Shown piece by piece: positions 17,065 to 25,737 of a stretch of 64,000 nt of DNA. This DNA is from Paenibacillus rhizophilus. Lineage in GTDB: Bacteria; Bacillota; Bacilli; Paenibacillales; Paenibacillaceae. Where the stretch lies: the NCBI RefSeq assembly GCF_003854965.1, contig NZ_RQPI01000001.1, forward strand, positions 1,054,001-1,118,000, written 5' to 3'. Under the pieces are notes generated by a model. It was not told the DNA's origin and searched no databases. It saw only the letters and a program-made list of their open reading frames with translations. The translations under genes were made by a program, and so were the position numbers. How positions within the stretch are numbered: position 1 is the stretch's first letter; every line of letters begins with the position of its first letter.

Positions 17065-17127
17065 AGAGCTGTCGAGACTTTCTCGGCAGCCTGATGCCGT
17101 CCTCTTCAGGACGGCATTTCATTTTTC
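17065..17127. terminator. Paired bidirectional terminator, contains hairpin repeat copy 2
   Basis: Two hairpins in tandem: GCTGTCGAGA / TCTCGGCAGC (17069-17091) and GATGCCGTCC / GGACGGCAT (17093-17117). AAAAAG precedes the first (a T run on the minus strand) and TTTCATTTTT follows the second, so it can end the MFS transcript and the convergent gene at 17119. Confidence 0.75.
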
Positions 17128-17520
17128 CGCTTCATTAATGGTCAACAGTCTGCGGAATCTGACAACGTTATCCCCTTTCACTTTTTGCTCGGTATAGGTA
17201 AAGACGACTTTCGTCCCCTCTTCCAGCTTCTCTACTCGGGCTTCCAGCGCTTCGCCGAACTGAAGATCAATCGGCTCGCCGTACACCGTAATCTCTACAG
17301 TATGAGAATCGGCCTGTCCCTGATAAATGCCGACCGCTTCTTTTCGGACGGCCGCAGACAGTCCTTTTGCAGCCGATTTATAATAGCCCGGTGCCGGGTA
17401 CGACGTGGAATTCGCCGATGCAGCTTGTCCCCATATGACAAACAGCAGCGCCGTTGCCATTAACAGCACGGAGGCGCGGAATCCGGTTAATACTCGTTTG
17501 CTTGCATGATTATTGTTCAT
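17119..17520 (-). CDS. Small secreted protein of unknown function
   Basis: About 133 residues with a signal peptide: basic start, hydrophobic core 'VLLMATALLFVIWG' and a likely signal peptidase site after 'AASA'. The mature part is ~95 residues, charged, with no domain I recognise ('AVGIYQGQADSHTVEITVYG'). Two in-frame ATG codons exist (17526, 17520); GCGAGGTG is better spaced for 17520. Monocistronic, convergent with the MFS gene. No function assigned. Confidence 0.75.
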   Translation of the reverse strand: MNNNHASKRVLTGFRASVLLMATALLFVIWGQAASANSTSYPAPGYYKSAAKGLSAAVRKEAVGIYQGQADSHTVEITVYGEPIDLQFGEALEARVEKLEEGTKVVFTYTEQKVKGDNVVRFRRLLTINEAEK

Positions 17521-17803
17521 TATCATTGCACCTCGCTTCGTGGGAATGTAGTAGCCCTTTAGCAGCAGTGAAAGCCGGTCAATGTACCCTTTTTATAACC
17601 GGAAAGGCCTTCTTTCAAACGCCGGTCAATCCGCCGCAGGCCATAATTTCGTCTGGACACAGTCCCGGATTTCGGACATGAACGGCAGGAGGATAATCTA
17701 CTCTATTCAGCCGCCGGCGCAGATAGAACGATAGAAAGATTCGTACTATACTTATGCAAGAGCCATATTCTATCATTCCAGAACAGTTTCGGAGGTATGC
17801 ATC

Positions 17804-18487
17804 ATGAAATATGACATTTTATATGAAGGCGCTTTTGCGATGCTGAAGGTGCAATTGAATCCCGGGGAAAGCGTAAAAGCGGAGATGGGCGCAATGGTTG
17901 CGATGTCGCCGAATGTCGAGCTCAGAGGCACCGTCGACGGCGGCTTGATGCGCGGGCTTGGCCGGATGCTGAGCGGCGAGAAATTCTTTTTTCAGGAGCT
18001 GACCGCGGTCCGTGGACAAAGCGAAGTGCTGCTCTCGCCGGGGGCGATCGGAGATATCCAGGCGATTGAGCTTGACGGGTCGTACAAGCTGTACGTGCAG
18101 AAAGACGGATTTCTGGCTGGCACCCAGGGCATTCAGGTCAATACGAAGATGCAAAATCTGGCTAGGGGCCTCTTCTCCGGCGAAGGCTTTTTCATTGTGG
18201 AGATCAGCGGGCGCGGCACGGTCTTCCTTTCTTCGTTCGGGGCGATTCATGCGATTAATCTGGAACCCGGCGAAGAGATGATTATCGACAACGGGCATCT
18301 CGTCGCCTGGCCGGATTACATGGACTACCGGATTGAAAAAGCCGCTTCCGGCTGGCTCTCCAGCCTGACCAGCGGCGAGGCAATCGTCTGCCGGTTCCGG
18401 GGAGAAGGCGTCATCCTCGTGCAGAGCCGCAACCCCGGCAGCTTCGGGAGCTGGATCCGCTCGTTCGTTCCGAACCGGAGCCAGTGA
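17804..18487 (+). CDS. AIM24 / TIGR00266-family protein
   Basis: 227 residues of the AIM24-like beta-sandwich family. Conserved elements are the opening 'YDILYEGAFAMLKVQLNPGE', 'AMVAMSPNVEL', 'GGLMRGLGRMLSGEKFF', 'LSPGAIGDIQAIEL' and the C-terminal 'LTSGEAIVCRFRGEG'. No signal peptide or membrane helix is visible. The biochemical role in bacteria is not established. ATG 17804 follows CGGAGGTATGCATC. Single gene, convergent with fur; the 277 bases before it hold only promoter-like sequence. Confidence 0.9.
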   Translation: MKYDILYEGAFAMLKVQLNPGESVKAEMGAMVAMSPNVELRGTVDGGLMRGLGRMLSGEKFFFQELTAVRGQSEVLLSPGAIGDIQAIELDGSYKLYVQKDGFLAGTQGIQVNTKMQNLARGLFSGEGFFIVEISGRGTVFLSSFGAIHAINLEPGEEMIIDNGHLVAWPDYMDYRIEKAASGWLSSLTSGEAIVCRFRGEGVILVQSRNPGSFGSWIRSFVPNRSQ

Positions 18488-18539
18488 TATAAGCGCAGCA
18501 TTCGGGGATAATGAGCCACGCGAAACTTATAGACTCGAT

Positions 18540-18580
18540 AAAAAAAGAGAGCGTCTCCGCCGTTCCGGCGGAACACTCCC
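18540..18580 (-). terminator. Intrinsic terminator of fur
   Basis: On the minus strand GAGTGTTCCGCC / GGCGGAGACGCTC form a GC-rich stem followed by TCTTTTTTT. It may also stop the convergent AIM24-family transcript. Confidence 0.8.
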
Positions 18581-18645
18581 TTGTTCTTATAGTAATAGCA
18601 TCGAATTAAAGCATTTTCGGATTATACCTAATTACGATATCGCCA

Positions 18646-19119
18646 TTACGATATCGCCTGGCCGTTCTTCTCCCGCTTGCAGCCGCTGCCCGTGCAAATC
18701 CGGTAAGTCCCTTTGAAATCGAGACGATGGTCGGTTACCGCAAATCCGTATTCCTTCTCCAGTTTGCTCTCCAGCTCCTCAAGCCAGTCGTCCTTGATTT
18801 CGGCCACCTTGCCGCAAGATTGGCAGATCAGATGATGGTGCATATGATCATGTCCTTCGCTGCGCAGGTCGTAACGGGAGACACCGTCGCCGAAGTTCAT
18901 TTTCTCGACGATATGAAGTTCGCACAGCAGCTCCAGTGTACGGTATACCGTCGCCAAACCGAGCTGAGGATAGCTCCCCTTGACGAGCATATACACCTCT
19001 TCGACGCTCAAATGGTCCTTCTCGTTGTCGAGCAGAACCTTGACGATAGCTTCACGCTGCGAGGTTAGCTTGTAATTATGGGCGGCAAATTGCTGGGCGA
19101 TTGTATCCATAGGATTCAT
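18646..19119 (-). CDS. fur: Ferric uptake regulator Fur
   Basis: About 157 residues. The N-terminal winged helix has 'YKLTSQREAIVKVLL' and the recognition segment 'GLATVYRTLELL'. The metal-binding core shows 'GHDHMHHHLICQSCGKV', with the His-rich regulatory site and first CxxC, and the second Cys pair near the C-terminus ('ICTGSGCKR'). The DNA-recognition and dimer segments ('NFGDGVSRYDLR') match Bacillus Fur rather than PerR or Zur. Of two in-frame ATGs, 19119 is better spaced from GGGAGGGAGGA than 19125. Iron-dependent repressor of uptake genes. A Per box lies upstream, as in Bacillus subtilis, where PerR controls fur. Confidence 0.93.
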   Translation of the reverse strand: MNPMDTIAQQFAAHNYKLTSQREAIVKVLLDNEKDHLSVEEVYMLVKGSYPQLGLATVYRTLELLCELHIVEKMNFGDGVSRYDLRSEGHDHMHHHLICQSCGKVAEIKDDWLEELESKLEKEYGFAVTDHRLDFKGTYRICTGSGCKREKNGQAIS

Positions 19120-19221
19120 GATCATTCCTCCCTCCCCGGTTGATAAAGACGCAATCGAATGTGGCTAAGCATGTCTTTATCAAGTTACACTGCCGGATGT
19201 TTAATCGTAAGATTTTCTACA

Positions 19222-19236
19222 TAAGAATTATTATAA
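19222..19236 (-). promoter_or_regulatory. Per box upstream of fur, overlapping a -10 element
   Basis: TAAGAATTATTATAA agrees with the PerR consensus TTAnAATnATTnTAA at 11 of 12 defined positions. On the minus strand the same bases hold a TATAAT box with TTGCGG 18 bases upstream, so bound PerR would cover the fur promoter, about 100 bases before the start codon. Confidence 0.6.
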
Positions 19237-19381
19237 TAAGCATACCAAATGCACCGCAAAAAGGAAAGAGGCAAGCCGCCGGAACGGCAGCAAAGGAGCG
19301 CATTTCAAATCAATAATCCCGTGAGTACTCCGGTTATAATGATCTTGATTTTAGACTTTAGCAGAAGAAAGGAATGCAGCC

Positions 19382-20251
19382 ATGCATTACTATTTGCAAA
19401 TTCAGAAAGCCGTGGATTATATCGAACGTCATTTGCAGCAGGAGATTGGCATTCAGGAAATCGCATCTTCAGCTTCCTTCTCCCCGTTTCATTTTCAGCG
19501 TCTTTTTCTCGCCATTTCGGGTTTTACCGTGCAAGAGTATATCCGCAAACGCAGACTTACCGAAGCGTCCAAACTTCTATTGGATTCAGATGAAGGCATT
19601 CTCCCGATCGCCGTGGCCTTTCAATATCATTCGCAGGAGGCTTTTACGCGCGCGTTTGAGAGCTATGCCGGGATGACGCCCGGGAAATTCCGTAAGGAAA
19701 ATGCAGTATTCACCGGACAGTCTCCAATCAGCTTTGTGGATTATCAGACAAAGGAAATTGAAGAACTCGAGATGGGCAAACCGGCAATTGTGCAATTGAA
19801 CCGCACACGGATCATTGGTTGTGAGTATATGACAAATCTAGATGAAGGCCGGCATTACCGGGACATCCCCGGCTTTTACGATGAATTCGGAAGAAACGGC
19901 CGCTATCAGCATATCCCGCACAGACTGGCGCCCGATATGGCCTACGGGGTTTCGTGCCGCTTTCAGGACGACGGTGGATTCTCTTTTATCGTTGGTGAAG
20001 AAGTCGGAGAATTCGCGGAGGTGCCGGACAGCCAATACGTCAAATTCGATCTGCCTGAAGGGAAATACGCTCAATTCAAAGCCTACGGTCCCGCGGAGCA
20101 TATTCAGAAAAAACGGGATTTCATTTACGGCGTATGGCTGCCAGAGTCCAATTATGTTCGCCGGGAAGGGCCTGATTTTGAAGTAACGGATGTACGGAAC
20201 TCCACCTTTCCGGAAGACATGAGAATCAAGATATTTATTCCGCTTATTTAA
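19382..20251 (+). CDS. AraC-family regulator with GyrI-like effector domain
   Basis: 289 residues in the Rob-like order: AraC helix-turn-helix pair first (1-105, 'IQEIASSASFSPFHFQRLFLAISG', 'VAFQYHSQEAFTRAFESYAGMTP'), then a GyrI-like small-molecule-binding domain (about 130-289, 'VQLNRTRIIGCEYMT', 'FIYGVWLPESNY', C-terminal 'IKIFIPL'). Such proteins sense hydrophobic or cationic compounds and often control efflux or stress genes. ATG 19382 follows AAAGGAATGCAGCC. The target is not evident; it may regulate the gene at 20327 or itself. Confidence 0.92.
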   Translation: MHYYLQIQKAVDYIERHLQQEIGIQEIASSASFSPFHFQRLFLAISGFTVQEYIRKRRLTEASKLLLDSDEGILPIAVAFQYHSQEAFTRAFESYAGMTPGKFRKENAVFTGQSPISFVDYQTKEIEELEMGKPAIVQLNRTRIIGCEYMTNLDEGRHYRDIPGFYDEFGRNGRYQHIPHRLAPDMAYGVSCRFQDDGGFSFIVGEEVGEFAEVPDSQYVKFDLPEGKYAQFKAYGPAEHIQKKRDFIYGVWLPESNYVRREGPDFEVTDVRNSTFPEDMRIKIFIPLI

Positions 20252-20326
20252 GCGATAGCCCATACGGGTGTATGCCTGAAGTCCATACCTTATAGCAGAC
20301 AGCTATCTGTAAAGGAGGACTAACGG

Positions 20327-20899
20327 ATGCTTAAGACAACCAATAAGAAAGACAGGGCCGTTACGGCAGACGTGCTGGTCAAAGTGGCGAGGGGCATGCT
20401 GCCGTTCTACCGGGCAATAGCCGGAAGCCGCAGCTATGCAAGTGCATGGACCCGTGCGGTCGTCGGCGCCAACCTTGAACTTATGGGCAAGCTGTTGAAG
20501 CTTGCGGCTCCTCTGGCGGCCAGGCAGGGATACGGCACGAACGCGATCGGGTATTTTGTAGACTTTGACTTTCCGCTTCCCGCCCTGGTGTATACGAACG
20601 GCACTACCATCCCGCCGGGATTAGTACAGTTTACGTTCAGTACGGAGGTTCACCGCCGGATTGCCCGCGCCGTGCTGCCGCTGTACCGCGAGCTGGCCAT
20701 TAACCGGAATTTCGCCGCCGCTCTGGCCCGCGGCATCCGCCGGGATGACCACAAGGCGGTCGCGGCCATGGTACGCGGACTTGTTCACAGCCCCGGGCTG
20801 CGGTCAGTGAAGATTGAAGAGTCGGGGATCGCTTTGCTGTTCAAATACAGCGATTCCCCTTATCCTTACCGGAATCTTTTGTTCCGCGAATTGCATTAA
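20327..20899 (+). CDS. Unknown protein with internal duplication
   Basis: 190 residues matching no family I know. It is built on a repeat: residues 20-57 (VARGMLPFYRAIAGSRSYAS...) align with 112-153 (IARAVLPLYRELAINRNFAA...), both amphipathic, Ala/Arg-rich and probably helical; each is followed by a beta-like stretch ('IGYFVDFDFPLPALVY' and 'GIALLFKYSDSPYPY'). No signal peptide. The ribosome-binding site AAAGGAGG before ATG 20327 is excellent, and codon use looks normal, so it is a real gene. It lies 75 bases after the AraC-GyrI gene in the same direction, possibly co-expressed. Confidence 0.8.
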   Translation: MLKTTNKKDRAVTADVLVKVARGMLPFYRAIAGSRSYASAWTRAVVGANLELMGKLLKLAAPLAARQGYGTNAIGYFVDFDFPLPALVYTNGTTIPPGLVQFTFSTEVHRRIARAVLPLYRELAINRNFAAALARGIRRDDHKAVAAMVRGLVHSPGLRSVKIEESGIALLFKYSDSPYPYRNLLFRELH

Positions 20900-20998
20900 T
20901 AACCTTTCCGGGCTGCCTTCCCGCAACCTTTCCGGCCCGTCCCCCGTTTAGGGAATATGACGGCTTCCTATGCCGTACTCAGCAGGAGGTGCAGCAAT

Positions 20999-21661
20999 AT
21001 GATATCGACAAAGAAAGCGTTGGCAGCCTTTTCAATCAGCGCATTAATGATGCTGTCGGCAGGAGGCGCGGGCTTTGCCGCAGGCAGCGGATTCACCGAT
21101 CTCGGTTCCGTCCAGGGCAAGGAGAAGATCGAAAGCCTGAAAGACCGCGGACTCGTGAAAGGAGTAAACGGATCGCAATTCATGCCCGGTTCCGTCTTGA
21201 GCGTTGCTCAGGGCGTCCAGCTTATATCGGGAGGCCTGCAGCTAAGTCTGGCAGCCATAGATTTCATCAAGGCTCCCGTGGCAAGCGATATTTTTACCAA
21301 GGTCGACGATGACGCATGGTATGCCGAAGCTTTTATTAATGCGCATTATAACGGTGTCGACGTCCCGGCGGATCTTGATCCCAAGGAACCGATGACCAAA
21401 CAGCAGTTCACCGCCCTGCTCGTTCAAGGCCTCGAAAAAGCCGGCAATCTGCCGCTTATCAAACTTGCTCCTGTGGACATCGACGACGAGGATCAGATTG
21501 ACCCTTCTCACCAAGGAGGCATTCAGCGGTCCCTTGTGTACAAGATCACCGCCCTGGACAAGGACGGAAAGTTCAATCCGGAGAGCAAGCTGACACGGGC
21601 CGAAGCGGCTGTGATGCTGTACAATGCGCTGGAGTATTTGAAGGCACACGGGAATAGATAA
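20999..21661 (+). CDS. Secreted S-layer-homology (SLH) domain protein
   Basis: 220 residues with a signal peptide ('ALAAFSISALMMLSAGGAGFAAG'). The mature protein has SLH-like segments: 'FTDLGSVQGKEKIESLKDRGLVKGVNG' near the N-terminus, a central 'DDDAWYAEAFINAHYNGV...PKEPMTKQQFTALLVQGL', and C-terminal 'KFNPESKLTRAEAAVMLYNALEYL'. SLH domains bind pyruvylated cell-wall polymers, so it is probably wall-associated. An upstream in-frame ATG at 20957 is less likely, since AGCAGGAGGTG is positioned for ATG 20999. Confidence 0.85.
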   Translation: MISTKKALAAFSISALMMLSAGGAGFAAGSGFTDLGSVQGKEKIESLKDRGLVKGVNGSQFMPGSVLSVAQGVQLISGGLQLSLAAIDFIKAPVASDIFTKVDDDAWYAEAFINAHYNGVDVPADLDPKEPMTKQQFTALLVQGLEKAGNLPLIKLAPVDIDDEDQIDPSHQGGIQRSLVYKITALDKDGKFNPESKLTRAEAAVMLYNALEYLKAHGNR

Positions 21662-21698
21662 ACCGTACGGAAATGGACGATAGAATCTGTTAAATATT

Positions 21699-21748
21699 TT
21701 GGCCTGTAGCATAGAGTTCCTGTTCGGAGGACCTAGGTTACGGGCCAA
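21699..21748. repeat. 50-base imperfect hairpin before the O-antigen ligase gene
   Basis: TTGGCCTGTA pairs with TACGGGCCAA (one T-G wobble) and an inner GTTCCT / AGGAC stem continues the helix. No T run follows on the plus strand, so it is not a canonical terminator of the SLH gene; it may be a structured RNA or protein-binding site. No known riboswitch motif was recognised. Confidence 0.45.
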
Positions 21749-21860
21749 GTGTGTTTAATTACGGCCGTCAGAATCACTATCATTTTACATAAATTAGAAG
21801 ACTATAAACATATCCGTATGCTAAAATATTGTAATATCTACAGGAAAAGGAGATCATAGC

Positions 21861-24653
21861 GTGTCGAAACCCGTATACGGTAAAAATGCTGTGCAGTCGA
21901 GAAATGTAGAAAAGATTTCAGGTCCGGTGTGGATGTTGGCCTCTGCTTTTGTTTTATTTTTGGGGTGGGCCCCGTTTCAAGTAGGATTATTTAATGGTTT
22001 GAATATGGACTACGAGAAGCCTCTGTATATATCCGCTTTGCTAAGCGGCTTGATGCTCCTGGTATGGATTGGCCTTGATATAACCAAGTTCAAATTGACC
22101 GAACAGCGGGATTTGGTGACTGTAATGGCGGCATTGCTTCCTGTCACTTATATCCTGTCGATGTTTGTCGCCGTTTCGCATTATATGGCAATGAATATGA
22201 TGTTCATTCAGAGCATGTATGCTGCAATATTCATTGTTGCGTTATATCTGCTGAAGCAAAGGCAAATCAATGTTGTCGTTCAGAACGCCATTCTCGCCAT
22301 CGCCTATTTCATCGTAGCCTTCGGGCTGCTGAATTGGCTGGGGAGCTGGAAATCCGCCGGCGCTCTGGTAGGCTGGTTCTCCGATACCGTGCGAGAGGGA
22401 AAATATTCGGGTGCGGTGATGACCGACTCCAACGGCTTGCGGCTTACCTCGATTTTCCAGTATGCAAATACATATGCTGCATTCCTGATGGCTTTTCTGT
22501 TTGTCGCCCTGTTCGCGCTCGTCCGCTCCCGGAAATGGTATGGCCGGCTGACGCATGGGTTCATGCTGGTTCCGATCATTGTATCTCTTCTGCTCACACT
22601 GTCGCGCGGCGGACTGGTCATGCTGCCCGTTGCATTCATCCTGCTGCTTCTGTTCCTGCAACCAGTGCAGCAAATCCTGTGGATCGTACACCTCGGAATT
22701 GCCGGAGCCGTCTCGATATTAATTACAACACCCGTGACCAATTTAGGCATCGAGCTGAATACCGCATACACATCATCCGCCGCCTCCAAGGGCTGGGGGT
22801 ACTTGCTTGGTGGGTCTTTGATCGTTGCCGTGCTGGGCTGGGTCATCCAGCGTTTTGCGGAACCTTGGCTGCACAAGAAACTCGGGGGGCTGGAGGCGCG
22901 CAAGCGGAGCGGACTGTGGATTCCACTCGGCTCTGTAGTGCTGGTCGGCGTGATCGCTTTCCTGTTTATCGGAACAAGCGTGCGAAACCTGCTGCCTCCG
23001 AACATCGGGATACGTCTGGAGAACATTAACTTCAAACAGCACAGCGTGCTGGAGCGTATAACTTTTTATAAAGATGCATTAAAAGTGGTTAAGGATCATC
23101 CGATCCTCGGTGCCGGAGGAGGAGGCTGGGCTTCGCTGTATGAACACTATCAGAACAACCCTTATAGCAGCCGTCAGGTTCATAACTTCTTCCTGCAGTA
23201 CCTGATTGAGGTCGGGATTCTCGGATTTATCGTGTTCATGAGTTTTATCTTTTATATTATCTATAAATATATTCGCGGGTATGCGAAGAGGGATAAGGAC
23301 GATTTCAGCAACGGTTTCTTTTATCTGATTATCGCTTTATCGATTCTGATCCACAGCTTGCTGGACTTCAATATGAGCTATGCTTTCATGGGAATACTGG
23401 TCTTTATAGGTCTCGCCGGGACGGCGGCGGTCATGGACAGCAAGCCGCTGCGCCGGAACTGGAATACGGCGGGGCTGCGTCTTGGATATTTTGCTGTGCT
23501 GGGAATCGGCACCGCATTTCTGCTGTTCATCTTGATCGGCTATATCGGATCGAGCAATGCCGCTGTGAAAGCCAAGAATCTGACTGCGGTCAGCCAGTCC
23601 TATGAAGAGCTGAAGGCGCCGCTGGTGAAAGCTTTGGATAAGCGCCCGGGCCATCCGGAGGCGTCGCTGTATCTGTCCTCTATGGATCAGCAGGTGTTTA
23701 GCCAGACTCAAAACGGGCAGTACCTCGAAGAGTCCTTGCATGTGCTGACTCCCGCCCTCAAGAACGAGCCATACAACAAGCAATTACTGGTCCAGTTGGC
23801 AGCTTACTATGCCTTTAAAGGGCAAGGCGATCTTGATTTCGGGGTGTACCGTGACAACGCCGGCAAGTTCGTCTGGGATATTGAATGGGCGGATGCCTTG
23901 ATCAGCCGTGCTATGTTGATGGGAGCCGAGGCCCATACTCAAAAAGACAGCGCCCGGGAGCAGGAGTATTTCAAGACAGGGCTGGAGGCATATAGGCATG
24001 TTTTGGCCGGTGTAGAGCACTTGAAGACACTCCCTCCGGAGCAAATGCAGGGACGTCCGTTCTCCGTCACTCCAACCATCGCGCTTAATGCAGGTAAAAT
24101 GCAGTTTATGTCAGGAGAAAGCGACTCGGCCAAGGCTGCCTTGAAGCTTGGATTCAATGAAAATTATGCGGATCTAATAAATAGCGAAAACCTCTGGGAG
24201 ATGGACTGGTACAGTGCTATAATCAGCCGTTCTTATGATCTGGGCCAGGCGGCATACGCACAAAAAGATGATATTAACAGGAAGGCAAACATGCAAGAGA
24301 GCTTCAAAATGGGGTTTGAGGCCTACAGTCAGGTTCTGGCGGATATGGAATATTTGAAGACTCTGTCTCCCGGAGAGCTGCAAGGACGGTCGCTTACTGT
24401 CCCTCCGGCTATAAGACTGAATGCGGGTAAAATACAATTTATGTCCGGACAACTGCAAACGGCGGCGGCTACGCTGCAGCTTGGCCTGAACGAAGATTAT
24501 ACCGATCCAACCAATCGTGAAACAGCCCGTTGGTACCTGGCTGCACTGAAGAAGAATAACAGCGCCCAGGATCAGTCCGTTTATGACCGGCTGGTTGCAG
24601 CCGATCCCGCGGAAGCGGCGAAGATTGATGAAATCGCGGCTTTGCAGCTTTAA
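21861..24653 (+). CDS. O-antigen ligase/polymerase (Wzy_C)-family membrane protein with TPR tail
   Basis: 930 residues. The first ~560 hold about 12 membrane helices with the Wzy_C core: 'LTLSRGGLVML' and the loop 'VKDHPILGAGGGGWASLYEHYQ...SRQVHNFFLQYLIEVG' with catalytic-type Arg/His. Residues ~580-930 form an extracytoplasmic TPR-like region containing a clear tandem duplication (two units starting 'ALISRAMLMGAEAHTQKD' and 'AIISRSYDLGQAAYAQKD'). The family transfers or polymerises glycans; in Gram-positives it probably acts on a wall or exopolysaccharide. GTG 21861 is chosen because AAGGAGA sits 8 bases before it. No glycosyltransferase neighbours are in sight. Confidence 0.88.
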   Translation: MSKPVYGKNAVQSRNVEKISGPVWMLASAFVLFLGWAPFQVGLFNGLNMDYEKPLYISALLSGLMLLVWIGLDITKFKLTEQRDLVTVMAALLPVTYILSMFVAVSHYMAMNMMFIQSMYAAIFIVALYLLKQRQINVVVQNAILAIAYFIVAFGLLNWLGSWKSAGALVGWFSDTVREGKYSGAVMTDSNGLRLTSIFQYANTYAAFLMAFLFVALFALVRSRKWYGRLTHGFMLVPIIVSLLLTLSRGGLVMLPVAFILLLLFLQPVQQILWIVHLGIAGAVSILITTPVTNLGIELNTAYTSSAASKGWGYLLGGSLIVAVLGWVIQRFAEPWLHKKLGGLEARKRSGLWIPLGSVVLVGVIAFLFIGTSVRNLLPPNIGIRLENINFKQHSVLERITFYKDALKVVKDHPILGAGGGGWASLYEHYQNNPYSSRQVHNFFLQYLIEVGILGFIVFMSFIFYIIYKYIRGYAKRDKDDFSNGFFYLIIALSILIHSLLDFNMSYAFMGILVFIGLAGTAAVMDSKPLRRNWNTAGLRLGYFAVLGIGTAFLLFILIGYIGSSNAAVKAKNLTAVSQSYEELKAPLVKALDKRPGHPEASLYLSSMDQQVFSQTQNGQYLEESLHVLTPALKNEPYNKQLLVQLAAYYAFKGQGDLDFGVYRDNAGKFVWDIEWADALISRAMLMGAEAHTQKDSAREQEYFKTGLEAYRHVLAGVEHLKTLPPEQMQGRPFSVTPTIALNAGKMQFMSGESDSAKAALKLGFNENYADLINSENLWEMDWYSAIISRSYDLGQAAYAQKDDINRKANMQESFKMGFEAYSQVLADMEYLKTLSPGELQGRSLTVPPAIRLNAGKIQFMSGQLQTAAATLQLGLNEDYTDPTNRETARWYLAALKKNNSAQDQSVYDRLVAADPAEAAKIDEIAALQL

Positions 24654-24686
24654 CTTGAAGACCGGCTAAGCGAGTTATACAATGCA

Positions 24687-24723
24687 AAGGACGCTCCGCA
24701 ATCAGCGTGGGGGCGTTCTTTTT
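24687..24723 (+). terminator. Intrinsic terminator of the O-antigen-ligase-family gene
   Basis: AAGGACGCTCC pairs with GGGGGCGTTCTT (one G-T wobble), followed by TTTTT, 34 bases after the stop. Confidence 0.75.
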
Positions 24724-24774
24724 GGTGAAGGCTGAGCGCGTCACTTTCGATAATTCATTAAGGAAGTGTTAGAA

Positions 24775-25605
24775 ATGTCTATCTATACAACCGCAGATTG
24801 CGAACAATGCTTTGGTTTGTGCTGTGCGGCTTTGCCTTATGCCAAATCAGCCGATTTTGCCTTTGATAAAGCCGGAGGCGTTCCTTGTTCAAACTTGCAG
24901 CCAGATTTCCGCTGCGGCATTCATTAAGACCTTAGAACAAAAGGCTTTCGAGACTGTGCCGTGTATGAATGCTTCGGTGCAGGTCAAAAGGTATCCCAAA
25001 TCACCTATGCCGGAAACGATTGGCGGGATATTCCGGCGTTTGCAAAGGAAATGTTTGAGTTGTTCCCTATTATGCAGCAGTTTCATGAAATGCTTTACTA
25101 CTTGTATGAGGCGCTGAGTTTTGAAGAGACTGAGCCTATTCACAAAGATTTACAGGCTGTTCTGGAGCAAACGGAGTATCTCACGAATCTTGATCCAAGC
25201 TCGATTTTGGAACTTAACGTCCCTGCCCATCGAGCGATTGTTAATGATCTGCTTCTGCAAACAAGTGAACGGGTGCGTGCAAAAGCTACACCGCGGCATA
25301 ATCAAAATCCAAAAGCAAAAACCAAAGTACGGATAAGAAACGACTATATAGGCGCAAATTTAAAAGGAGCCGATCTTAGAGGGGCTAACTTAAGAGGCGC
25401 TCTGCTTATTGCAAGCGACCTGAGAGATGCTGACATGAGAGTAACTGATCTGATCGGCGCTGACTTTAGGGATGCCAACCTCAGCGGCGCCGATCTCACA
25501 GGAAGTATTTTTCTTACTCAAGCACAAGTGAATTCGGCTAAGGGCGACAGGAATACCAAGCTTCCGCCTTCTTTACGCATTCCTGATCACTGGATTGAAA
25601 AATGA
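24775..25605 (+). pseudogene. Pentapeptide-repeat protein gene interrupted by one in-frame TAA
   Basis: From ATG 24775 (AGGAAG upstream) the frame reads a Cys-rich opening (CEQCFGLCCAALPYAKSADF..., then 'LQPDFRCGIH') and meets TAA at 24925-24927, codon 51. The same frame continues without shift for 226 codons: 'DLRTKGFRDCAVYECFGAGQK', a helical middle, and pentapeptide repeats ('GANLKGADLRGANLRGALL', 'GADFRDANLSGADLTGSIF'). As I recall the family, intact relatives carry an ordinary residue here; a single A-to-T change in AAA would explain the stop. The C-terminal part could restart at ATG 24961, but without a good ribosome-binding site. Pseudogene by nonsense mutation, or a readthrough/sequence-error case. 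Confidence 0.75.
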
Positions 25606-25671
25606 TAGCCCGAATTTATCGCGTAATGGAGGATCATCTCGGTTTTGAGTCAATCAGGCCCAAATGGTACA

Positions 25672-25701
25672 TTGAGGGAACCGACTGGGATATGGTATAG
25701 T
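25672..25701 (+). promoter_or_regulatory. Promoter of the thiamin operon
   Basis: -35 TTGAGG (25672-25677) and -10 TATAGT (25696-25701) with 18 bases between, 36 bases upstream of the TPP riboswitch. Confidence 0.6.
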
Positions 25702-25737
25702 TAAAAACAGTCTAAACCGAATAAAAGACCGCAATTT

